From Aplysia californica (lineage: Eukaryota > Mollusca > Gastropoda > Aplysiida > Aplysiidae): 64,000 bases of DNA. The notes under the pieces were generated by a model that was given only the letters and a program-made list of their open reading frames with translations, did no database searches and was not told the DNA's origin. Below are positions 32,574 to 43,021 of this stretch, in pieces. Both the position numbers and the translations under genes were made by a program. The stretch is from assembly GCF_000002075.1 (NCBI RefSeq), contig NW_004797368.1, positions 59,903 through 123,902 on the forward strand. The letters run 5' to 3'. Position 1 is the first letter of the stretch, and the number at the start of each line of letters is the position of its first letter.

Positions 32574-34755
32574 ATCTTCTTCTTCTTCTTCTTTCGCGTG
32601 GTTGGGGCAACCGTGGGGGCATCACTGCATCTGAAAACCAGCTCTCGCCATCTATTTTTGTCCTCTGCTTTCCTCAGATTGTCACCCATCGTCTTTCCTG
32701 TCTACTCTGTTATGTTGTCTTCCTATCTCCTTCTCTGCCTTCCTCTCTTTCTTTTTCCTTGTACGGTTCCTTGCAGGATTGTTTAGGCAAGTCCTGTGGA
32801 TCTTGTGACATGCCCATACTTTTTTAATTTTCCTCTCTTCATTGTGGTCAGTAGAACTTAATATTGCCCCACTGCGTTGGTGATTCTCTTTCCTACCTCA
32901 GCATTTGAAACGTGGTCTTTGTACGAGATGTCAAGGAGTCTGCGGTAACATTTCATCTCTGTGGTCTTAATCTTTTTCTCTAATTCTGCTGTTAGTGTCC
33001 ACGACTCGCAGGTGTATAAAAATATTGAGATGACCAGTGAGCGCATTAGTCTAATTTTTGAGTTGTGCGTGATGTTTCTGTCCCTCCAAATAGGCTTCAG
33101 TTTTGACAGCGCAGCTGTTGTTTGCACGATTCTGGAGAGGATTTCTGGTCTTGAGCCTTCATCTGAGACGATTGATCCACGGTATTTGAAGCTGTTGACG
33201 GTCTAAAGTTTCTCGCCCCGGACTTTGATGTACGCGTTGATGCCATTGGTGTTATTGGTCAATAGCTTGGTTTTCTCGGCCCTGATCTCCATGCCGTAGG
33301 CTGCTGAGGTTGTGTCAAGCCGCTCCACTAGTGTGGCGAGCTCCTGTTCTTCTGCTAATCCATCGATGTCATCGGCAAAACGCAAGTTAGTGATTGTCCT
33401 GCCTCCAATACCGATTGTTCCATTGTGGTCTTCCAGATTGTCAGTCATGATTCGTTCTAGGAAGATGTAGAAGAGAGTGGGAGAGAGCAAGCAGCCTTGC
33501 CTCACCTCGACCGTTGTCCTAAACCAATCCCCCATGCTGCCGTTAAGGTAGACTGCGCTGGAGGCCTTGTCATATATAGTTGTATGACGTTGATCAGGTT
33601 GGCGTTGATGTTATATTTCCTCATGGTTGCCCATAAGGCTGCATGCCAGACCCTGTTGAAGGCCTTTCTAAAATCCACGAAGATATGGTATAGGTTTTGT
33701 TGGTGTTGGAGGTACCTCTCGCACAGTATCCTGAGGTTGAAGATCTGTTTTGTTGTGCTGCGCCCTGCTCTAAAGCCTGCCTTCTCTTCGACAATGGTCT
33801 TCTCTGCCTGTGGTTTCAATCTGTTCAGCACTATCTTCAACATAACCTTACTGGGGTGGCTTATTAGACTGATGGTGTGGTAATTCTGACATAGTTGCAG
33901 GTTACATGTACCTTTCTTGGGGAGTGTAATCACCAGTGATCGTGTCCATGGTGTTGGCCACTTTCCTGTCTGCCAGATCTTGTTGCAGATGACAGTCAGT
34001 CAGAGCGCTTATCATGTCCTTCCTCCCTGCCTGTATCAATTCTCCTGGGATGTTGTACACTCCTGCTGATTTCCCCTTCTTCATTGCTTTAACTGCTGCT
34101 TCAACTTCTTCTCGAAGGATTGGGTGGTTATCGATGTTGGTTGCTGGGGGAACGTTTAGAATCTCAGGGTTTCCCGTGGCTTTGTAGTTGTACAATTCTG
34201 AGCAGTATTCTGTCCATCTCTTCAAAATGTCTTGTTCCTCTGTCAGGCATTTTCCTTGTTTGTCTTGAATGGTGGTGGTGCGCCCTTCTTTAGTGAATGT
34301 CAGGTCTTTTACTAATTGAATATGCTTTTTTGCTGTTGTATATGTCCCCAGGCTGCTTTCGATTATTTGGCATTGTTCCTCCATCCAATTTTCTTTTGCC
34401 CTTTTCATACTTGTTTTAATTTTTTGGCTGACTGCTCTGTACTCCTTTGCACCATCTGGTTGCTTCTTTTTCTCCTTTAGTTTCCTCCTTTTGTCACACA
34501 TATTAAGGATGTCAGTTGTGACCCAGGGCTTATTGACTCGTTGGTGTTTTCCGAGGATCTGACTGGCTGTTTCAGTCACTGCTGTATTGAAGGTGTTGAT
34601 CCACGCGTCCATGTCTGTGTCATTGTTGTTACCAGCATCAATGACAGTGAGCGGTGCACACTTTCCTCCTATCACGGCTTGGAAGGCTTCTGCTACTTCT
34701 GGGTCCTTTAGTTTTTCGAGATCAAACTTCACCCTTGTGTTTCCTTGCTATACAC
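32574..34755 (-). mobile_element. RTE-like LINE, 5'-truncated and decayed
   Basis: The minus strand encodes large parts of a non-LTR reverse transcriptase. It runs from the pre-RT region (VKFDLEKLKDPEVAEAFQ) through KGKSAGVYNIPGELIQAG and LPKKG to FRAGRST, then VRQGCLLSPTLF and the catalytic LRFADDIDG, then SIFLYTCESWTL. The CESWTL and C-terminal style resemble RTE/BovB-type and 'endonuclease-reverse transcriptase' elements common in marine invertebrates. The N-terminal apurinic-type endonuclease is missing. The frame shifts near 33.9 kb and near 33.55 kb, and stops occur near 33.2 and 32.86 kb, so the copy is inactive. The 3' end is a GAA repeat (CTT on the plus strand) that abuts a SINE tail. 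It lies between the Rab10 and MYT1-family genes. Clade assignment is moderate. Confidence 0.85.
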
Positions 34756-34834
34756 ATGTCATATGTAATTATTACTATAAACTAGTATTATTATTCTTAT
34801 CCTCCGTGTAGTAATAAATTCAGCAAAATTTTAA

Positions 34835-35135
34835 GAGACGGACCTTCTTAACATCCATCTACATCCCACTGAATTCTTACCTAAATAGGATCCACAAGGA
34901 TACCCCACCCGACTGCCCGTTGTGCGACTTCCAGGATGAAACAGTTCCACACCACCTCTTTATCTGTCCTGCATTTTGCGACCAGCGTAGCACCTACGTA
35001 CCTGCCTCCCCAGACATCGGAAATACTCTATACAGCGACAGCTGATAAAAACCTGTAAATTCTTTGCCATATCGTTGATATCGACAGACCGAAGGGCCAG
35101 AACCCAAATGGTCGTTGGATCGGAAAAGTAAAGTA
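34835..35135 (+). mobile_element. 3' end of a second LINE (Jockey/CR1-like tail)
   Basis: One frame reads YLNRIHKDTPPDCPLCDF followed by QDETVPHHLFICP, a C-x2-C...H-x4-C segment typical of the region after the reverse transcriptase in Jockey/CR1/I-type elements. It ends with an AAAGTAAAGTAAAAGT tail. The opposite orientation to 32574-34755 shows it is separate. Confidence 0.5.
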
Positions 35136-35139
35136 AAAG

Positions 35140-36580
35140 TAACATCCACCTACATGTATTATGAGCGATGTAAAAAAAAAAAAGAAAAAAGACCGATCCG
35201 TTCAAATACACACGCCTGTGTCATCTCGATTGTTTACTCAAAAGTTGTGTTTCTGTGTAGAGCCTAGCATACGGCAACTTTTCATTCCATAGACCAGCGC
35301 GCAATTCATTATTATGTAGATCTACGTCAAGACTAGCTTATCATCATAGTAATACACATGTAATTTATTGTAATACTGATTAGTTGCGAGGGGGAAAAAA
35401 AGACTGACGCGTTTGTATCTGCGACGTTCAACGCCTGGACCGCTAGTGCCCGCCCCCGACACGCACACACAGCCACACGTGTGCAGGCCGCCCATTCGAC
35501 CCTGACACACGCCAGAGTCTGAGTTGACAAGTGCGCGTGCCAACAACGCATGTGTTGGTATGGGAAAAGGCTGAATGGTCGCATGCAATCAGCTAAGTGA
35601 ATAATTAATGGTTCACGATGCAGGTGCAATGGATGGTTTCCGGGAACAGATATTAAAGTTCGTTCTGGGAGCAAAATGAGCGAAGCCGCGTCTGCGGGGG
35701 CTGTTCACCCTGGAAGGGACCTCGTTGAAACCGAGCTGGCTGATTAGGGTGGGGAGTGTACACCTCCAAAGCCCCGATTCGGCTCAAAGTTATGGAATTT
35801 GAGTTGTAGGCATTTTTAGCTTCCTCAGCCTCTCCTACAACTATTTCATCGCATAAGAACTCCCAAAAACCGTATTTTTCCCATACCGGGCATGTTTATC
35901 ACCACCATTTCCTCAGAAAGTCAATATTTTATTTTTCTTTACCGGCCGTTTTCTCAAAACGCGACTTTTCTCTATACTTTTTTAAATAACTCCACCATTT
36001 TTCATCCAATCTTCATGAAATTTTCACAGAATGAAGAGAAGATGTAATACTAATAATTTATCTGTTGAATTTTTAAATATTTGGAAGTTTTTTTGTTGGT
36101 GGTGTCTTGAGTGTGAATTTTCACGGATTTTTTGCAAACTTGAATGGTACCCCAGAAAAAAAAAATCATAAAAATTTATTAAATTCGTTTAGGAAAAAAA
36201 CAACCTCTATATTTTTAGATCTAATGTCTTTTAGCACGCATGCAAAAAAGCAATCAACTTCCATGAGCAGTAAGTGCGGTATTCATTATGTAAGACATGT
36301 CAACAAAATCTAATATGGCCGCCATATCCATGGAAATGAAACTTTTTTCTCAAATTTGATTGCAGTTTTTAAGACTCCTAATTACTATGCTTGTTACATA
36401 TGTATATGTGTGAAATTTGGTAAAATTCGGTCCAGTAATAAGCGAGATAGCCTTCAGGTGTAGCCCCCCCCCCCCCCTTTAAGAGATGAATCCGAGTTCT
36501 CGTTGAATCCCAGCTCCACTGTATTAAAGAATCAAGTCAAGGAGATGGAAAGTATAAAGGATTCCCCACAAAACCAAAGT
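35140..36580. other. Intergenic DNA, unassigned
   Basis: No gene recognised. A-rich and T-rich stretches and a C-run (36464) occur. The block from about 35960 to 36460 has the look of an old dispersed repeat but has no second copy here. Confidence 0.3.
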
Positions 36581-36584
36581 TCAA

Positions 36585-36665
36585 AAATGCTCTTTGAGAA
36601 TTCAAACCAGCATCTATACAGCATTCCAACATGATACTTACCAACTGAGCTATAGTCATTCCCAA
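36585..36665 (-). repeat. tRNA-like SINE head
   Basis: The minus strand reads CTATAGCTCAGTTGGTAAG then GGTTTGAATTC, matching A and B boxes. The body continues leftward without clear limits. I do not call a functional tRNA. Confidence 0.45.
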
Positions 36666-36897
36666 GAATAGATAAATAAAATGGAGCGTGGAGGAGAGAA
36701 AACTAAAGGAAAGTCAGATAAACAAAGAAAAGAAGGAAAACTAAAGAAAAATAGAATCTTTTTACTTTGTTTGAGTTTGACACCTTAATAGGTACAGAAA
36801 GGTCAGAGTTTCAGAGATGATGAAAAAACGAATTATAAAGATTATAGATTAGATAATTTTTTTACGGTAGAGAAAGTATGAAAATGATGCTAAAACT

Positions 36898-37067
36898 TTT
36901 TGTTTAGGCTTAGTAAGAGTTTTACAGCACTTACAACACAATAAAGTCATAAAAGTGCCGAAGATTAGAGGTGTTACAAGAGAGTAACAAACACAAGAGA
37001 TCAGGTCGATAGATGTTTGGTAGGAAAGAAGGAGCAAACCAAACCAGAACACCCGTCAACCACCCAA
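36898..37067 (-). repeat. SINE family 1
   Basis: TTAGTAAGAGTTTTACAGCA, GTGTTACAAGAGAGTAACAA and CGTCAACCACCCA in order. Confidence 0.75.
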
Positions 37068-37069
37068 TA

Positions 37070-38000
37070 AACTTTGTGTTTACAATTGGCATGAAATGGC
37101 AAGTGGGCCTTTCTCCCCCAACAATCAGAAAGACTAGCCGAAGCGAATGAAGAACGGAGTGAAGCAAATTAAGGGTAAAGACAAAAGAGAAGTAAGTAAA
37201 ATGAGAAAAAAGTTGAGACAAAGAACTGTAAGTTTCCAAATTTTGTGCACAAAATAACACTCTTTGGCCCTTAGGACTGACTGTGACTGTGAGGCCACTG
37301 CTAATTGTGACAAACAGTCAGACACCTCAAGTGGTAGCAAATGCTTGGCAGTGGACGGGTGAAAAAAACAAAACAAAACAGAAAACCTAAATGTTTCCAC
37401 AATTTTATATATCCCCTCACAAGAGGGCTGGTGACAGGTAAAAATCTGTAGCACAGAGCAGATGTAAACATTTCAATACGGTACTACGATGTATACGAAT
37501 AGATAGATCATACGTATATTGCACAACTTGTAAAATGGGAATGAGACAGACCAAGAGATCAACACAACAGGAATATATATATATAATATATCAAGTCCAA
37601 GTGGTCAGACAATAAAATGGGCAGCTGTTCCCAGCAGTGTATAAACAACATAGTAATATGGTGCAGTCCATTGGTGCAAGTAGGGAGCAGCCATCTTGAC
37701 TTGACACCATCATGTTTTAATTTTAGTAGAGGTTTTACGGCCCTCGCAACTGCATAAGGTCAAATGAGCGCCAGCCATCATGTCTGCGTGACATGCACTG
37801 TCTATGGAATTGGAATGATCTGCCATTCAAACAACAGACACCGAAATGGAAATGGAAAGAAGGTACAAGGAGACAGTGTACATTCACACAAATAGACAAG
37901 GATCAGATTGACGAGACGGCTGCTAGCTTGGCATGGTGTGGGTCAAGGAGATAGCTGGAAGTTATCGTCAGTGACAACAAGCACAACATCAAAAGGAAGC
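37070..38000. other. Intergenic or possible MYT1-family 3' region
   Basis: Contains a lone SINE tail module (GGTTTTACGGCCCTCGCAAC, 37733) and AT microsatellite. No gene recognised. Confidence 0.3.
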
Positions 38001-38034
38001 AATAAAACAATATGTCTACATATTGACACACACA

Positions 38035-38137
38035 GGCACAACAGAACATCACACAATACAACAGAACATCACACAACACAACAGAACATCACACAATACA
38101 ACAGAACATCACACAATACAACAGAACATCACACAAT
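38035..38137. repeat. 20-bp minisatellite
   Basis: Five near-identical units of AACAGAACATCACACAATAC. Confidence 0.9.
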
Positions 38138-38309
38138 GTCCATCCCAAAAACATGTGAGGCAAAAAAAATAAAATGTTTTACCTTCACAAAGATCACGGT
38201 AAGACAATAAATATAATTAAATAAACACAATAATAAATAGATAGTAGACAAAAACCCCCACAATACATGGACCAAGTGTAAATAAAATGTGTTGATACCT
38301 GGGAACACA

Positions 38310-38880
38310 CTGTATTCACCTCACAGATCTCACTAAATAGAGAGTTCACTTTCAGTTACAGTGGTTACAGAGCTCCCCAAAAAGGCTGTAGTCAGTCACA
38401 TCAATGAGCCTTTAATAAACTGTGTCCAGCTCAAAGAACTCGCAAAACAGGTGACTGAAAAGGCTATTCACTCCATTGAGATCACAGACTGTCTTAACTT
38501 CAGAGCTCACTAAACTGAATGTGTTCACCACACTGAGCTCACTAACAGAATGTGTTCACCACACTGAGCCCACTAACAGAATGTGTTCACCACACTGAGC
38601 TCACTAACAGAATGTGTTCACCACACTGAGCTCACTCAACAGAATGTGTTCACCACACTGAGCTTTCTAAAATAGAATTTTATGTCTATTCATGTTACTC
38701 AACTGAACTCTCTAAACAGGATGGTTTCACCTCACTGAGCTCACTAAACAGAAAGTGATCACCACAACAAGCTCTCTAAACAGAATATGTTATCCACACT
38801 GAGCTCTTTAAACAGAATGTGTTCACCACAACAAGCTCTCTAAACAGAATGTGTTCACCACACTCAGCCTACTCAAGCTC
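38310..38880. repeat. 31-bp minisatellite, degenerate at the edges
   Basis: The core (38505-38670) has units AGAATGTGTTCACC plus ACACTGAGCTCACTAAC. Degenerate units extend on both sides. If the MYT1-family transcript has a long 3' UTR the array would be within it. Confidence 0.85.
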
Positions 38881-39635
38881 TGCCACGACAAACCAGAAGG
38901 TCAGCTTATGGACGCTGACACACACCTCCTTGCTTTCTTTCATTAAAATAAAAGTACTACAATTTCATAAAATTACTAGAAAAACATAATTTGGATGTAA
39001 AGATTCCTTAAAACAAAACAATGGAAATATTGCACATACCCAACAACAGGAAGGAATAAATATGATATGACTGATTGGACTCCACACAGTTCTGATGACC
39101 ACAAGGTTTGAGGCTGACTTTTGGATTGTGATTTGTACCTCTTTAATATGTTACATGGTACTGTTAAAAAAACCCCAACATTATCAGTATAGACTAAACC
39201 TTCTCAATCATGCTCTGTGACAGTGACTCTTCTCACCTTGATGGTTGTAGTACTGATCACAATAAAATAAAACTTTTCAGTACGTTACCCCTTCAATACT
39301 TCTAATGGTAGTTCTACTGACCGTAACAACACAAAAAGCTTCAGTTCGTAGATCACAATGAAACAAAATTTAAAAGTAAGACAGTATTAAAAACAATACA
39401 CATTTCACAACAAAATGTTCCGACCAACAGTATGTGACATAGCTAATGCTAAAAAGCATCCTCCAACAAGTGTGTACATTGTAGAAGTATAATTTTACGA
39501 TGGTCACCACATCAGGCCAACAAATATCTTTGTTTACTAACTACACATGACAAGTTGACACACACCAGCCAAAAGGTGGCAGGACTACCATCAATTACAA
39601 CTACATTTCTTTGGTCTTCTTCTGAAGCCTTCGCC
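38880..39635. other. Unassigned sequence downstream of the MYT1-family gene
   Basis: AT-rich, no recognised exon or repeat. Possible 3' UTR. Confidence 0.3.
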
Positions 39636-39639
39636 CAGC

Positions 39640-39950
39640 GCAGGTAAACAAGATCAGAGTGCCTGACTACCAACTGTACGGTGTAGGTTCGAATACTTGT
39701 CAGGGTTTATTGGGTCCTTCTGAAAGATGTGTTGCACAAATTTTATCACTTCACTCAAGCGGGTAAGTTAGTGTTCGAGCGCCAGTAAAACATCTAACGG
39801 CAGCTTACACTGATGCTTTCAGGAAAGCTGAGAACACTTCGGAGCTTTACTAAATGGTTCCGGTGTTATTCAATTGTAAAACGCATAGAGATTACTTTCA
39901 AGTATAGGCATGTGCTATTTAAATACAATCTATTCATTCTATTATCACTA
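39640..39950 (+). repeat. SINE family 6, second copy
   Basis: GGTGTAGGTTCGAATACTTG (B box), ATCACTTCACTCAAGCGGG, and AAAACGCATAGAGATTACTTTC follow the order of 22045-22385. Confidence 0.65.
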
Positions 39951-40023
39951 TATAAACAGCCAAATAGAAAACTACTACATCACAGACATGAAGACAGCTG
40001 AACGAGGACAGGTTCATTAGTTC

Positions 40024-40145
40024 GAGTAAAGAGAAGCACACTGGCACAATAGCGGTCATTTAGCTCAGAGTAAAAGTAAGACAGAAAGACAGACAGAAAC
40101 AACAGAGAGGGAAAGAAAAGAAGGATCCATCAGTAGTGCCGTCTA
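40024..40145 (-). repeat. SINE family 2
   Basis: AGTAAAGAGAAGCACACTGG, CAGAAACAACAGAGAGGG and GGATCCATCAG, as in the 41162 and 44680 copies. Confidence 0.6.
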
Positions 40146-40742
40146 ACAAACCATAATGGGGACAGGGATTTTGGCATGAGTAAGCGTAACAGATCACTTG
40201 GTATAAAGTTTGGGCCCGCCACAGAACTCATTAAAAAATGATTGATACAAAAAGACACTGTAAAAACCAACATTGCCAAAAGTATTGCACAAACCCATCT
40301 TAGAGGACTGGTCAAAGATTACAAATGTCAGCTCTGGTAAAATCTTCAACAATGGACATCTTATTCTAATAGAAACGTATGCATGCACCCACTCACAATC
40401 ACACAAAAGGACACTAAGATCAACTGTCTTAGAAATCTAAATGTTGACTATAATCTTTCATTTGTCCAAACTAAAATCTGTTCATATTGAAAGCCGACAG
40501 TTCCAAAAATTTCTCCAAAGCTTTGACATTTAGTCTATTTATCAGTAATTTTAGACTTCTCATCATCCGTTGTCAGATAATCAACGAATGTTAACATCAG
40601 AACCAACAGCATGACAATTTGATTTGATCATGACACAGCAGAATAATGTGGTGATGTGTTGTTCCCAAAACACAACTCTGCTTGGTTTTAAGCTTACAAA
40701 ATTATAACAACCAACCCACATTTCCACCCCCTTCCCAATGTC
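40146..40742. other. Probable 3' UTR of the MYT1-family gene
   Basis: Immediately follows the stop codon on the minus strand. No canonical AATAAA was identified close to the stop, so the cleavage site is unknown. Confidence 0.4.
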
Positions 40743-41134
40743 TCAACTGACAGAGACAAGTGCCACGGCAGAGCGTACGTCTGATATCATCCGGCTGTTA
40801 TCCTGTTTGTCACTCAGGCTCTGCAGACGACCGATGACCTCATAGAGGTTGTCACAAGTCAGTGGGCCGCACAAGTCAAGGTCTGATGCGTGCTGAGCCA
40901 GGATGGGGGTGAGTGCAGCAATGAGGTCCCCCTGGACGGTGGTCAGCTTCTCACGGAGTCTAGTCACACAGGTCTCTGTGACCTCTGTCTCCTGTGCGGC
41001 CTGGATCAGTGCCAGCTCACGAGAGCTCACCTGGGTCCTGCGGGCAGACACACGAGCTTCTAGCGCAGCGTTGGACGCCTTCAGCTCAGCTATTTCCTCG
41101 TCCAGACGACGCAGCTCGGCGTCATCTTCCAGGT
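40743..41134 (-). CDS. MYT1: MYT1-family last coding exon: C-terminal coiled coil
   Basis: It encodes 129 residues and a TGA stop. The start, [20 protein letters not shown], aligns with ESDEEIRHLDEEIKELNES of vertebrate MYT1. Heptads continue for about 70 residues, and a [17 protein letters not shown] segment matches the vertebrate NFEAYVNTL region near the end. The domain is the family's C-terminal coiled coil, implicated in oligomerisation and cofactor contact. Acceptor TTCTGCAG. A SINE begins only about 25 bases upstream of this acceptor. Confidence 0.95.
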
Positions 41135-42984
41135 CTGCAGAACACAGGAGAGGTTAGAGATTGAGTAAAGGATAAGCACATCAACATAATAATGGTCATT
41201 TTTAGAGCAGAGAAAAGGAAGACGGATAGATAGAAACAATAGAGGGAAAGGAAAGAAGAAGAACCTACCAGTGGGACTCTCCAACCACCTACCAAAACAC
41301 ACCTACAGAGAAGGAAGGGTAACAGCTTTAACAGATTAACCCTTCTCAAGCTCGCTCCAACTCGACAGAAAACAGCTTAACCTATACTTTAGCTCTAAAG
41401 ACAAAAGCAGTCTCAATCACACTCTAGCTCTCGGGAGAGTAGCTTTGATCATGCACATAGGGCAATGCAGGAACACCCTAGTATCAAGAAGTCAGAAGTG
41501 GACCAAAAAAGTAGAACACAGGCCCCACATATATATTTAGAAAGAAACATTCACACTCGTTCCCCCCCCCCCCCCCCCCCCTAAAAGATCCCCTGATATC
41601 ACTTTTATCTAATCTACTACGTTCTCGACACCTGCTGTCTCAACCAAAAACTTTGCTTTTAACAACAAAAAATAGACACACAGAAAACCAATCAAAATCA
41701 GCTCAACACCTTTATAAGGCAGCCACCTGAGCAAAAGTGAGCCCATTATAAAAAAAACAAACACGACTGCTTCATACAAGTTCTTCTGTACTTCTATGAG
41801 GCCGCCAATGAAGACAAAATGTCCCTATCTCTTTCCTACCATGATTTGTAACAAGTTATATTCCAATACCCACCCTTTCCCTTTTCCAGTAAGTAACAAC
41901 TTTAATTGCCACTCCCTGTTCACAAAAGCAAACTCTGACCACAATATCCATACTGTGTGCAGATGATTTGAGATAAAACTTTACCCCAAAACACTGCACC
42001 CTGATCCCCTCCCTATTTCAGCAAGTAACAATTGTTACTCCCACTATCTGTTTACAACAGACATTGTGACAATTCCAGTAAACCCCCCCCCCCCCCCCCC
42101 AAGAAACTGGCAGGTATTATGACCATTGTCCTCACCTTCCCCAGCCTGCGCCTTCATCTGCAGCACCATCAACTCCTTGGGCGACAGTTGAGCTCTCTTC
42201 ATGGCGGCCGAGGCGCGTGGGCATCCCGACACACTGCGGTGGGAGTGGAAGCTGCCGTTGGCATGCCCCGAGCCGTCACATCCCATGATGGGACAACTGG
42301 GTGGGGGTGGGTTTAAAAAAAAGTTTTAGTAAGAGTTTTACGTCACTTGCAACAAAATAAGGTCATATAAGTGCCGAAGGATAGATTATGTGTTACAAGA
42401 GAGTAACATACTCGTCCACAAAAAAGGAGGAGGGGAGATAAGGATGACAGATGTTTGATAGGAAAGAAGGAGCAAACCACACCAGAGTACCCGCCAACCA
42501 TCCACAGGGTTGGGGGGGGGGGTGTAGTAGAGTAATGTAGGTGGGAGTTGTAGTGAGGTAATGGAAGAGGTTGGTGTGGTAGTGGTCGTGGGGTGGTGGA
42601 GTAGTTGTAGTAGTGTTGTGGAGGTGGAGGAGGTATTGGTGTGGTGGGGGTGAGGATGGTAGGGTCGCATGGAGGGGAGAGGTGGAAGACAGAAACGGTG
42701 TACATCATTAGCTTGACCTACACCAGATGCATGTCATGATGAGCTCCAACAGGTAATGTTTATGTAGAAGTTTCAAGGCACTTGCAACATACCGAAATAA
42801 AGACATATAGGTGCCGAAGCAGGACTCCCCTTTTCAGGCCAACATAAGAGGTTTCTTCACCCTTTGGTTATCTGACTTAAGGGGTATTTAAACCCTTGTA
42901 TTAGAAACTTAAAGGGTTAAAGTCAATTATCTCTTAATTTTATAGTATTAAATCCAAACGATTTTTAATTGACTTCAGGTTTCA

Positions 42985-43021
<37 letters not shown>

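Noticed and set aside
42343-42708. Proline/threonine-rich minus-strand frames
   Set aside because: They read through a SINE and an adjacent low-complexity GT/GGA tract.
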